Shown here in pieces: positions 33,266 to 47,281 of a DNA stretch of 64,000 nucleotides. Source of the stretch: Lethocerus indicus (lineage: Eukaryota; Arthropoda; Insecta; Hemiptera; Belostomatidae); NCBI GenBank assembly GCA_019843655.1, contig JACDQD010000001.1:47736443-47800442 (forward strand). Reading direction: 5' to 3'. The position numbers and the translations under genes are program-made. The stretch's first letter is position 1; every line of letters starts with the position of its first letter. Below the pieces are notes generated by a model that saw nothing but the letters and a program-made list of their open reading frames with translations, had not been told where the DNA came from and did no database searches.

Positions 33266-36200
33266 CTAAAATATATTTCATAATAAGAATCCTATGAATC
33301 ATATTTCATGAGTTAAAGAGAATCCAGATACCAGATTAAATTTATATAAACAACAATCTATTATAAACTTTTATATTCCTAACAGATTAAAAATAGATAA
33401 AAGATACAGATATAATAAGTATGTAAGACAAGAGTTACATTAAAAATAAATTAAACTCACCATAATCAACCATTACATCGATGTCCTCAACATCTTCAAA
33501 AATTTTTTCAATTGACCGATTAAATCTTTGATATGTGTTAGTCTCCATTAACTCTTCCACACTCAATTTTTCTAATACTGGTACAAGCTTTCTTTCTACT
33601 TTCCGCAATTTAGTCTTAGGTGTAACATCTGCAACATTTTTAAACAAAACTATTAAATTGACTGTAATTCAAAAACGTTAATTAAAAGTCAACTTCAAAA
33701 TTAATATTTCAATCTTATTTTCTACATTAATGTAAATAAAATAAATTTGCAAATTTTAATTAAATCAACTAATTATAACTTATTTAAGAATATCTTATCA
33801 TCTATCTTAACATTAATCTGCAATTTTTTACATTAAATAAGCAGAAGGAATTACTACTTTGAAAGAGAAAACAAATGCAGAGACAAGTGATTATAACATG
33901 TCTTATAGACGAACTTGCAAAAAAAATAAAAATATTCATACTCCTTTACCTTACAGAAAAGCTACCTATAGTACACACACATAATCGATAAAACATACCT
34001 CGCTTCCGTTGACTTTCTCTCTCCTTTTCTCTAGATTTAAAATATTTACTTTTGATTTTTGGTTCTTCTTCACTTTCAGTCCCCGAATCAAAATGATTTT
34101 TAGTTATTCCTAATTTTGGGGTCATAGATGGTGTTTTTTCAGCAAATGCCTTTAAACTTTTTTGCATCAGTTCCTGGTCCTACAAAAATAGCCCTAGATA
34201 TATAAGCATCATTGGAAAATAAATAAACAAAATAAATTGGAAATAAATACACACAATAATAATAATAATAAACAATAAACAATAAATTAGAAAATATTTA
34301 AATAGCAAGCTAATAAATATAAAACTCATTTGCCAGTTATATCAGAACAGAAAATATTCTATGGCCATTAAGAATGAAAGGCACAGATAATTCAGTACTT
34401 ACTATATAGCTCTGTTATCCTATAAATGAAAAAATAAACCGATATACAAGCATTATATGTACACTACGATAATGTACAGATTTAAATAGAAATTGTTTCA
34501 ATACATATATCTATATTTTCAGTTGAAAATTTAACAATACATTTAACATTAATGAATATTAGAGATGTCATAAATTTAAAATTAAACAATAACAATATAT
34601 AAATAAATGTATTTAATGTACACAGGATATAATTTTATACTATTAAATCAAACTCAAAGCTCATCTTATTTTGGATTATGGTATTAGTGCATCAATCTCA
34701 ACAGGTAATTCAATCAGGTTCATGTTCATAAAGCATTATTTTCATAAGTTAAAAAAAATTAATAACACTCCTTATAATGTTATAATTGTTCCATTCCTTA
34801 GATACTTGTGCATTCTATTTCTTAGAAATATGATCCTTTCCAAATATAAAAGAAATCTCCAAACTGTCCTCAGATCATAAGAAACTGACTAACTAAAGAA
34901 CTAACCTCCTGACTTTCTTTTCTTTTTGGCAAGTCCTAAGCTTTTGTCTGTCTGTCTAGAGAAATATGAAATGCTTACTATATTTTAGTGGCAATCTAGT
35001 TTACTTTGCATCTAATTCAAATTAAACAAATATCAATTTGATATTCTTTAGTGGTTGTGTTGTTTGAAAAAATATGGTTTTATTGTTTGATTACAACCAA
35101 AATCCAATTTTCAGTGTTTTATAAATTTTGACCTACTTAATTATCAAAACCAAGACGCTTAAACATATAATATAATATGCTACTTACAGCCTAAGAAGAA
35201 AGGCATTTCTTATTTGTGTGTCCTAGACTTTCAAAAATAATTTTGAAAATGTGTCCTTAAGAATCAAGAAGTCCTATATTATGCTTTTTTCTAATTAATG
35301 TTAATAATATATTTTGTACAGAAAGTATTTAAAATTTTATGGTGTATCATATTTGACCAAATACTAAACACCCCCCCCACACACACAAAATACACTTATA
35401 ACCAGTAAAAGGGAAGAAATTTAATATGTAGCGGATTATTCCCTATTAGAAAATAGAATACTTGACATTAAATGAATGAATAATGAATGGAAATAATCAA
35501 TAGTTAGAAAGCAGACAATTAATTTAGAACAATTATGGTAGGTACTGATTTATTAATAATATTCTGTGTGTCATTCATATTACATTAATTAACATTTGCT
35601 CAATTTAGGTATCAATTTACTCCAAGAAAATTAACTTAGAATTTAAATTACATTATCTAGACTCCAGAAATAAAAGGTAGTAGACTTGATTCCGTATTAT
35701 CATTGATTTCTAAATTTAGCATAGAATGAAATCACAATAACAGGGATTATACAGAATTGAGTAATTAATATTATATTTTTTAAATTAATGTCCATTGAAA
35801 CTACAGAAAAATTAAAATGTGCAGGATTTTTCCACAGAATTAATCTGAATTTGCAGGACAAAGGAGAAGTTATAAGCAAAAGTTCAAATCTAAGTAACAC
35901 AAGAATTATTATTCAATGTTAATATAAACACATATTTTGAGTACTATTAAGTACAAACAATAAAATTAAATTGTAATCTCACCTCTGTAGACAATCTGTT
36001 GACCACCATTGCAGGGTTTGATTGTTTTGCCTTTGCATTTATTGCATCCGTTTCATTGAATACCACTTCACTTTTCTTTGAAGTTTCACTAGAAGATGGT
36101 AATGAAAATGGGAGTGCATTTTCTGTTTTCACATTGGTGTCATCTGATGAAGCCCAGTTTTCAATTTCATCTTTAGTGTTCAATTTATCGCTGGAGTTAG

Positions 36201-39200
36201 AATTAAATGAATTAGGGACCTGGTTGCGAGGAATTTGAGGAATTTCTTGTGTGGAACTGCTGCATACCTGGCAGAAATAATAATGGACACGTAATTTAGA
36301 ACTGATACAAATTTCTTCATAAGTTATTCCTGTTAAGGCAAAATTGTTTGCTTAATTAACAAAAATAAAAAAAATCAAGTAAAATAATTGTATTTCTAAT
36401 AAGGTATGTCAATCAGGATTGAACAAATTTTAATAAAACTAAAAAATAATTTATATTTAATATAATACTTGTGGTTGCTGGTAAACTGAAGGCGAAGTTG
36501 CAATATGCCGAAAGGAGGAAGGCACTATGACAGGAGGAGCACCACACATTGTGGTCACTGGAGCCATATTGGCCTCTTCAGGGGAGGTACCTGCAATTAA
36601 AAAAGAAAATACATTAATCAGTTAATATGAATCTTTTGCAAAATTTTTTCGTGTATCTGTATATATATATGTAAGTATGTATGTATGTATGTATTCAGTG
36701 TATATGTAACAACAATGCATTAATTTCTTAACTATAATGGCATTAAACAAAAATATTTCTCCAAACATATAATAAAAAATGAATTAATTATTAGAATATC
36801 TTACGATTAGGAATGGCAACAATAATACGAATATCTGAAATGAGCGGAGCAAGAGAAAATATTTACATAAGCCAATAAAAATTACCAGTTTAAATTAAAT
36901 TAAAATTCATACCACTCATTGGATGAGCCTGCCCACATGGTGTACTAGAGGGAATAGAAGGCAAATCACCATCTGCTGTGGGGTTTAAATGTAACTGATA
37001 CTTTGTTTCATTAGTCCGATCCACACAATTGCTACCGGAAGAAGTAACCACCACTTTGTTATTAACACTGGACTGAATTATAACAGGTCTAGTTAATTTT
37101 TTTTCACTAGGAGGTGAATCTTGATTTGACGAATTTCTAGATGTACATGTCCGTGCATATGTAAGTGAATATGTATCATGGTTACTGGTAGGTGAAATGA
37201 CTAATGAAGATTTTTCCCCACCGCAACTTGTCTGGGCCTGATTCCACTGTTGAGATTTACTTGTCAATGCTGCCAACATAAGTAATGATGGTAAGACTCA
37301 AATTGACATTTAATTAGCAATCCTTATCAGTTTTATTATTGAAAATATGAATATAAACATATTCACCGGTCTACAACTTCAATGTATAAATGGATAAGAA
37401 AAAGCCTATTTTGTTTTGAAAAGAAAACAGGACACAGTAAATTCAAACTTGAAGTCTAAAACAATTCGAGACATCTTTGTCAGCCAAATATGTGTATTAA
37501 TACACATTATAAACAAACCAATCTATACTCAATGAACTATCTGACAGTACTGAACTTGAGACATTTTTTCTATTTATGGATAATATATGTACTTGTCGGA
37601 AAAATTAACTTTATTGTCAAAAAATCCTATAATGGACAAAACAATAACTGAAATAATTAAACATATAGCAATTTGAAAATTGGCCATCAGTCAGCAAACA
37701 TTTGTTATACAATTATTATATATAGATTTTCAAAATAATATAAATGTTCAAAATTGAAAAGTCACTCTCTTGCTACTTATTTTCAAATTGCAAGGCAGAT
37801 TGCAAAAAACTGTCAAGTTGAGAGAAAAGTATTTTTTCGTTTGTTAGTCACAAATTTTGGCCACGCATTTCTTGTGTTACAAAGCACAAAAACTAGATTC
37901 ATTATTTAACAGTACAGAATTATCACCATCAGAAAGTAACATTTTTTCATTTAATAACCACAAGACAACTTTTGTTAAAAAACGCAAGTTTACTTTTTTC
38001 ATAAGGTTCTTCATCCAATATTCATGAAGAACAAAAGCCATTCGAATAGAAGGACTATATTATGCAAGATGGCCAGATAAGTGTGACCAACCAAACAACA
38101 AAAGGTTTGAAAAACTATTAGAGTTGGCATAAAATAAGTCGATATAGTTGTATTAAAAATTAAAAACTGAAATACTTTTCCCTCAATCTGAAATACAAAC
38201 TACAAGCCTTGATACAATTTTGAAGATTTTGATTTTGTAGTTTTGAGCCTTCTGAAAGGTCAATCAACAATGTACATAACAATTTCATTTTTGTTTTAGT
38301 ACAATGTATATGCAGTCACTGGTTTTAAATTTTAAGATTGAATTGATATAATAATCCTATCATATCAATATTTAAATTCGACAAATTGATATCTATTTTC
38401 ATAAAACAAAATATTATTACTTTTATAAGGCACTCATATATGTGTTTAAAGTTACTAAAAACTATCACAACAAATTCTTGCACACTATGAATCATTATAA
38501 TTACAGCTTATGTACTTCTTAATGATCAATATTAATGAAATGAATATTTTTAATCAATGTCTTCATTATTTCCTAGCCGCACTCCATACTGTAATCTAAT
38601 ATATAAAAATATATAGCTCCAGAAACATATTTAAGCATACATACGTTACGAATTTGATTATAAACCTGAGACACTAATTCAATTACTGATTAGTGATATA
38701 AAGCTTGTAAGTTACTTTGGTAGTCCACACTGAATTAAACAAGTGTCCTTTTATCACATCAAGTTGCCTGGTACTATAATTAAAATGTTAACTATCACAG
38801 AACAGAATTGCTTTTATATTTCCGTGAATCAAGTAGAAAATTCATTCATATAATTCATTAAACCAACTGAAATTGAATTAAACTTCATAATTTTCAAAAC
38901 TTAGTGACTGTTCAAATATTTAGATTTCAATCAAATTAATACTTTTTTTAAATAACAGTTCTCCACTGTTTAATAAAAGTCACATATTCAATATTACAGT
39001 TTTAAAATGCAATTTTTAATTTAAATCATATTCTACTTTCATTAACAAATTTCAAAATAAACACTAGTTAAATTTATGAAAATGATAATACAACATCCAA
39101 ACAGGTACAATGGCATTTTACAATACTACTCAACATAGAATACCATAGAAACATTTCCAGAGTTGTTTCCATCAAAATATGAATACATATCCACCTAATA

Positions 39201-42200
39201 AAAGAGATAAACTTCTACATCAGGTTGTTCTATTATATATGCTAACTTATTTATAATCACATAATTTGGATTATTTTCTTCAATTTTCAAAAGGTATATC
39301 TTGTATTTTCATTGATCTTCAGTTGAATGTTGTTTTATAACAAAGTTTCATAAATCAAAATACAGTCTTCAAAAAACAGTAGCTTATGTAATTAACAAGA
39401 TGACTATGTTTCATAGTTTCATTCATTTCATTTTCATAGTCAGAGATATTTTTCATGCATATCAACCAATTCAAAGCATATTCAGTGAATATTGTTTTCT
39501 ATTTATAATTTCTTCCTGTTTAGACCATATTTCTATTGATCTTTTCCTCTCCCCAATGAGTACTTCTTCAGCCATGGTAGGCATATCAAACTTGTGTTTA
39601 TGAAGATGTCAGAACTTCTATATGAGAAATCAACTCTAAATGAGCAGATGTCAAGAATATGATAGAATAGAAAACAAAAAACTGATCTAAGAAACAATTG
39701 ACAATAATCTAATAAAGTGAATAGTTCATAGTATTTAATTTCCAGTGGGAAATATATAAGAGGATTGAAAACATTGGTAAATTAGATCAATATATCACTA
39801 GAAATCAGTTCGACTAGTAATAACCCTAGTAACTGAAATAATTTCAAGGATATTAATGGTTAAAAACTAGAATTTCTCCCACAATAATTCACAGGATAAG
39901 TTTGAAACTAGTACCAATTAAATTACTGGAGAACATCACTATGGCTTATATTTTACTATAAATGCACACTGTTTGCTAGGTAAAAAGGTAACCTTTATCA
40001 CAATACATGACGTTAAAAAATATATAGCATTATCAATAATAGTATTCAAAGAACACATCACAAGATGGAAATTAGTTAACTAACATACAACTACGTTTAC
40101 TATTTGGAAAACTGCAGGTAATTAAAAATACATTTTTTATTAGAGAAAGAGTTATTCGGTAACTTAATAAATAAAACTACCCGTAACTAGATGTAATATA
40201 AGTGTACAATGGCTTGAAATTCCTAACACAATAGTTCACTGCAGTTATCCATATATAGCACAAATTATTTCTTTCAAGATACATTTCAATGAAGGCACTT
40301 CATTGTCATAGAAAACATAAAATATTTCTAAAAATTGCTTTACACTGACAATATTTCACTAGATGTAAAGATGTAACAACTAGTTCAAGGCAGAAACATA
40401 CTACCTGATGGCCGAAGATGAGATTAAGTGTATATCACAATAGAGTATATAAAAATAAAATAATGTAAGTGATTTAACATAAAAAAAAAGAACATAAAAT
40501 TGTTTAAAAATGGCTGAATAAACTTGTGATATATAAAGTATTGTATATATTTAGATTCACAAAAAACTTTTAAAAAATAAAACATTATAAAAATCTATTT
40601 CTATTTAAAAGAAGGTATAACAATAATTATGTCTCAAACATACCAAACAAGGTATGATATTCACTGTCACTGTCAATATTGATATACAATCAATTACTAT
40701 ATGGGCAGACCCTCACCAATTTGGGTAGACTTTCATTTCAAAATTGAAATTTGATATTGTTTTCAAATAATTTAAAAATGGTAACATTGTTAAAGGGAAA
40801 GACAATAAATATATCAGCCTATTATTAAAATAAAATATTACGTATAAATGAATAGGCTTAATATAATAAATTTTTGAATAAAAAACAATACAAAATAGGT
40901 CAAACTTCTATCCTACAGATAAAGGGTAACTATTAACTAACTAGTTATCGATGGTTTTAAAAATTCAGAGTAGTTTCTGTTTAAAAAAACAGTGGATCAT
41001 TTTAGAGTAGTCCAGATTAAGTGACAGAGGGTAGAGAACTTGTTGGGAATGCTTCAGATCAAAAGATCTCTTAAAACGGTAAATTGTTAAATAAATGCAA
41101 TTTGACATGTTAGCCATGATGCAGCATGTCAAATTGTTAACAAGTAGTTGCAGGGAAGGTAAGATAGAAAAGCTTCATCAGTGCTGTCAGGAGGTATGAT
41201 ATGAACAGGTAGTCCAATATGGACTAGTTTTTTAAAGGATGAAGTTTTTCACCAGTTCAAGAAAAAGTCTCAGCCAAAGTGGAGGCTTCTTCTACAGCAA
41301 AACCATAATAAATTACAATAATTTAATTGATGGATATTTAAATTTCACTGGTTTGCAACACTGCCCTCAATTGTTACTGGCACATTGTAATAATTTGTTT
41401 AACAATTAAGTTTATGATTAGAGACTGACTAATGCCATTTTTAAAAAGTATCTTTGAATATAAATTAATATAAATGTAATAGAGAAATCCTGATTATAAC
41501 CTATTAAGAAGTTTGATTAACAAGAAATATGCAATAACGTACCAAATACACAAAATATTAAATATACAAAGTAATGGGTTGGCCAAAAAGTAATTGAATT
41601 TTTGTAATAGATGTACATACATATTTTGAAATATACTAACTTAATTTTAAACCACAAAGATTTATTACGTAACTTGACAGCTGCCAATTCAAGCTTGTTA
41701 TAGCAAAATAAAATGCACAATTTCATTAACTATTGTTTGTTTGGTGTCAATTAAAAAAAAAATTAAAAAAACTTTTTTGTTGTTAAAAAAATGATTTCTG
41801 GAAAAGAAAAATTTGTTTGCAAGCTAATAAAAAGTGTGTGTATTTGTTTCAAAACTACAGCAGTGTAAGAATCTGTATGCTAAATTTCAATATGGAGATT
41901 TTTATATTAAAGATGCACCACACTCTTGGCAAGATCAATCAAAGGTGATTACTACTATATAAAGATATTGTCCAAAAATCCAAATCCAATCTGCTTTTAA
42001 TTATGTGAGAGATTGCTGAGAACCTTAATATATTAAAAATGAGCATTGAAACCTTTTATAACAACTTTTACACATTGGTAAATTATATTTGAATACCACA
42101 CGAACTCAGAGAAATTCATCTCACTAAGTGGATTGGTATTTGCGATTCTCCATTAAAAGGTGATGAAAAAGATCCATTTTTGAAACATATGATAACCGGT

Positions 42201-45200
42201 AATGATCAATTGACAGTCTACAACATTGAATGAAAAAAAAACTGGAATAAGCTTGATGAACCTGCTGAATGCACTTCAAATGCTGTATGAGGTGTGATTT
42301 CAAATGTATTGTGCATTCTGAGCTGCTTCCAAGGAACCAACTTGGAACAGTTGTCAATCAGATAAATCAAATGCCATCAAACAAAAGCATCTAGAATTGT
42401 TGAATCATAAAACTACACCATATAAAACTTTGATCACTAGTTAAAAATTATTCCACCTTAATGGGATGTGTCACCACATCCATTATACTCGTCAAACCCA
42501 AGCACTGTCAGACTATTGGTAAAAGCTTCAAAGTTGATGAGGATAAGGAACCTTTCTTGAAACTGTATTTGCCGCAAAAGATAACAGATTTTTTATCATT
42601 CCGTAGATAACAAAACATGTGCGTGATGTCAACAATGGCAGAAGTTAATAAAAAAAAAATGGACAATACATTGTTTAACAAGGATTTGTTCCCCATGAAA
42701 AATTCACTTTCATTTAAACTGAAAAAAAAATATTACTTTTTGGCCAGCCAATAATTCCCAAAACCGCTTAGGAGGTAACACATGAAATCATGTTTTAGTT
42801 ATACATTGCGTTATATTTAAAATGTATAAAGTGAACATTAAGTGAGTATTGATTATAAACAATGCATAAAATAAATTTAAAAAATTACTAACAAAATCCA
42901 TTGAAAATGCCTGGATCTCTGTAGAGAATTGCTTTAAGTAGCTCAGGTACATGTAGTTGCTGCTCAACATTGATATGTTCACTGCCAGAAAAATGGTCTT
43001 TCAGTTCACTAAAAAAAAAAAATAAAAATAAAATCAAGAAATTGTTGATCTTGTCTGTTTAAAATTCCATCACTTTATTTAATTATACAAATTGATGGGA
43101 GAGGTAGTGTTCAAATTCCCAAAGAATTCACCACATGGCTGATTTTTGTCTTGACCAATTGAAATTCAAGATTAGTCATAATAAATATAATGTATGGATC
43201 TATTTGTCATAATTTCATCTAAAATTGTAAATGAATTATTTAAATCAAAATATAGGGTTTTAAATATTATTTGATAGAATAAGTTCTTTTATGTGCAAAT
43301 TTGAGGTGTCACTGAACAAAACATCCCTTAAAAACACAAAAGGAATTTTCTAGTAATGTTATAATTTATCATAAAACAATGTATGCAAGTATTATTTAAA
43401 AAAAATACAAATGGGAATTTATAATACAATCATGTTAAAAGGCTGTCTTTTGCCAAATTGCATACACTACTTCATAAATTATTATAGATCATTTCTAAAA
43501 CATACATCAAAGTATGTATTGTTGCACAAGAAAGAAGCACTTGAATTAATTGGCATTCACTATACCCTCACATAATGTACGCATCAGTTGAACGTTGTCA
43601 GATTATTATAAAACTGTTTTAGTATTGACCTATTTATGAACATATTCTTTCCAAAATGATTAATTTCTCAAATTCAAACGAGGGATTCTAAGAAAATTAA
43701 ATGAATTAATTTCTTTAATAGGATACATAGGGGGTCTGCGAGGGTTAGTGGAATTATCAAAGATACAACTGTTACAGAGTCATATTTTTGATAATCAGTA
43801 CATGCATAATTTATACATAATGATATACAAAGAACACCAAAAGGCAAGAACAAAATATAGAACAAATAATTCAATGATAAAAATGCAATAAAATATTCAA
43901 AACAAAGTGATCAACTGATAATTAAAAATAATGCTACATTGAAATGTTCATCATGTGAATATTAAAATAACTTTTTGTAAGCTAAAATTAGTTTGCATTT
44001 GAAACTAGCTTACAGGTTGTAGGAAAAGTATTGTCAGAAATATGTTGGAAAATATATGAGTAGTGTTTATATCTTCATAATACGTGTGTTCTTATCATTA
44101 ATTATAAATGATGTTTAGATTCATTACAAAAAATTCTTAATTGCAATGACCTAATAATTATATATAATACACTTTTATTATAATTATATGTGAAATGGTG
44201 ATATTAAACTATTGGAAAAATATTTTTTCAATGTCATCCTGCAGGTGTCAAACACACAATGAATCAAACCCATGTATATCAACTCTAAAAAAATTATCAA
44301 CATTACTTTTCCACGAACCATGTAGCTATAATAAATGGATTTCAATGCAATTCAGAGAACATCCTGAATTAAAATATCCTAAAATAAGAAAATACGTATG
44401 AAATTTGAAATTTATAATATATTTAATAATAATCTAAAACCTTTCCAGTGCAACTCACTCATTTTTCAATATTCAAAACCTGAACTTTGCCACTACTCAG
44501 AACCTGCAAACTGACCTTTTTGTATGGTCATTGAAAGTAAGAATGGCAGAAGGAGATTATCTAACTACAAACCTAACCAATCATTAAAAAAACCAACATT
44601 ACAGAAAGAACAATACAAATGGAGAAACTTTTTTTATAGTCTCCATTATAAAACATGTTTGCGTAGGGTTTTCAATATCCAAAACAATTAGACAATTTAC
44701 AAACTATGAGTAAGTAATTTAAATTGAAATGTTACTAATTTTCAGCTGGGGGTTCTCTACCCAGGGCGCTATTACCATCTGAGCTGTACATGATTGTCAG
44801 TGATATCAGTATTTATTCAAATTGCTTGTAATTATTTAAGGAGCTAATTATCATATACTTATTAGTACAATAAATTAATTGTTAAGGATCTAATTGTAAA
44901 TATGTACCCACAGAATGTAACATCAGATATATATTAATTTAATAACTTAAAACTTCCAAATTAATATCTGAATCAAACTGCAGAACAAAATTTTCATATT
45001 TGGCCATATCCCACATCCAATACACAATATAAAAAAAACTAATAGATCAAAAATACAGAAGCATTACTGGAGACAATATCTCTTTCTTCCTTTGACATTG
45101 GAAGTATGCTTCATTGATTAATCTAATTCTAATTTGTGTGCTCACTTAATCTTATTATTTCTTTCATGCCAGGGCATCAACATCTCAGGTTATTGGTGCT

Positions 45201-47248
45201 GCTGACTGTTTAGTCATATGGAGTCACATATTCCCCTTCTGGGAGTTTAGAGGATAAGCTCAGCAAAGAAGCAAATAGCCTTTACAATGGGTCATTCTCC
45301 TTACATCTTAACTGCACTGATCTACTGGATACTGATGTATTCAGTCTCGATTAATCATTGTATCATATTTTTAATCATTTGGTGAAGGTTTGAATTAACA
45401 AATCAATGTCATATTCGAATGTAAAAACATAAGAGAACTTATGAGCAGAAGCCATAAAAAAAGGAAACAACCCACTCTCCCTATATCAAATTTGGGTAGT
45501 GAACTTTTTTATTAACAGGGTTACAGAAAAAACTGTGAGACTTAATGAAGAGAAAATGAGAAAGTGTAAGGAATTTGTTGAAGTAAATAATAGATAAATA
45601 AAGTAAAAACTGTTCAGTTCAGTAAAGAACAAAATTCAAATAATTTGCAGTTCAAACCCCCTGCCCAAAAATTATGAGGAGGTAATAAACATGAACAGTT
45701 TCTGCTAACTCCTGTTTTATTTCAAGCAACTTCATCATTCTATGTTCAAAAGTTCCTATTAGAGGGAAATTAAGTTATATTAAAAGACAGAGTGTGCACA
45801 TAACATACAAGACTTGAGAGTAAAATTAATATTAGTGAGGTATAGAAAAATTGTAGTAATATCAGTTATAAGCTCACAATTTTTTTTCTGTTATTCAAAT
45901 TAATTTCATTACTATTGACTAAAATGTGTTCATGAATAAATAATACAAAAAGGCATGTGCTATAAGTAGAACACATGCATAACATGCAATTAAAAATTTA
46001 ATTTATAATAAATAATGCTGTCATTCTAAATATAATTAAATGAGAAATTAAATTAAAGTAATTTAGCACAAGCAAGCAGAAAAATATTATAAAATGTAAT
46101 ACTCTATAAATCATTGCTTCATTTTAGAAATGGACCTATCAAAAAGACTGTTCTTTCAGTAATCCCAATCAGAATACTGTTGATTAAAAAATTCAAAACT
46201 TTGTCTCCAACTTTTAGATATGCCACGAAGAAAACAATAAGGGAAACAAATGGGACAAACTAACATTTAGAACTATTAACTAGATAGAAAAACAAGTTTA
46301 GTCAATAAACATAGCTTGTTTTTCATTTAAAATTACAAGAAATCCTTTGATAACACAAAATAAAATAACTACTTACATTTGAAGTTCTGCGGTCTGGACT
46401 AGTGACTGAGCTAATTGTGGCACAAGAGTGTCATCACGCAAACTTAAAAGTATATTAGCTTCTTCCGCTACTCTCGGATGGAAAAGTAATGACTTGTTAC
46501 TTAGTGTTTGTGGTAATGGAGAAGGCAATGGCATTTCAGGCAACACTGAAACATTATAAAAATTAAACTAGTCATGTTGATACATGATACATATAGCATT
46601 CTCTCTCCTGTTTTTATTTCCAAAAATATTGCTTGGATGTTCAAATTCAAAACTATAATTCTTTTTTTTAATTAATAAATGATAAATAGAGATAACAACA
46701 GCAAAATAAGATTTGAAACATTTAAAGATGAAATTCTGCAAAATCTTATATAAAAATAAATAAACATGCACAACACATAATTAATTAATATTTTGTCTAT
46801 AAATCTGTTCCATGAAAGCAAAATAATTAAAGGGTAACAAGTACTCCATCCAATGTTACAATACAATAGTTAATAATACTTGTTCAAATGGTCATTTGCT
46901 AGGTTAAATGAATGAAGTATAATAGCAACTTTAAAAATAGCGACTCAGCAGAACTAAAATCTATGTATAGTAATCTATGAAATTACTTTTGAATTTTGGA
47001 TTTTTGTATTTTGAATCTACACAACATAAAACTAATAAACACAAATGGTTTGCCTATGTTAAAAAAATTTACATGAAACTGTTCCACATGTTCAACTTAG
47101 GTTCAATGAATCCCTAACATTATTTTCTGTCCCACTCCAATGGTTTCAAAACTTAAACTAAATGGAAATGCTGCTTTTAACCTTCCACATTTTATTTACT
47201 CTTATCACTAAATCACTTTCATTGACCATGACACGGACACTGAAAATG

Positions 47249-47281
<33 letters not shown>

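Larger units (their letters stand above)
37270..42892 (-). other. Nipped-B intron 3 (longest intron)
   Basis: 5.6-kb AT-rich intron. It contains a perfect 12-bp hairpin (41098-41136) and a degenerate mariner (41574-42751). About 37.3-41.0 kb shows nothing recognisable. Confidence 0.75.
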
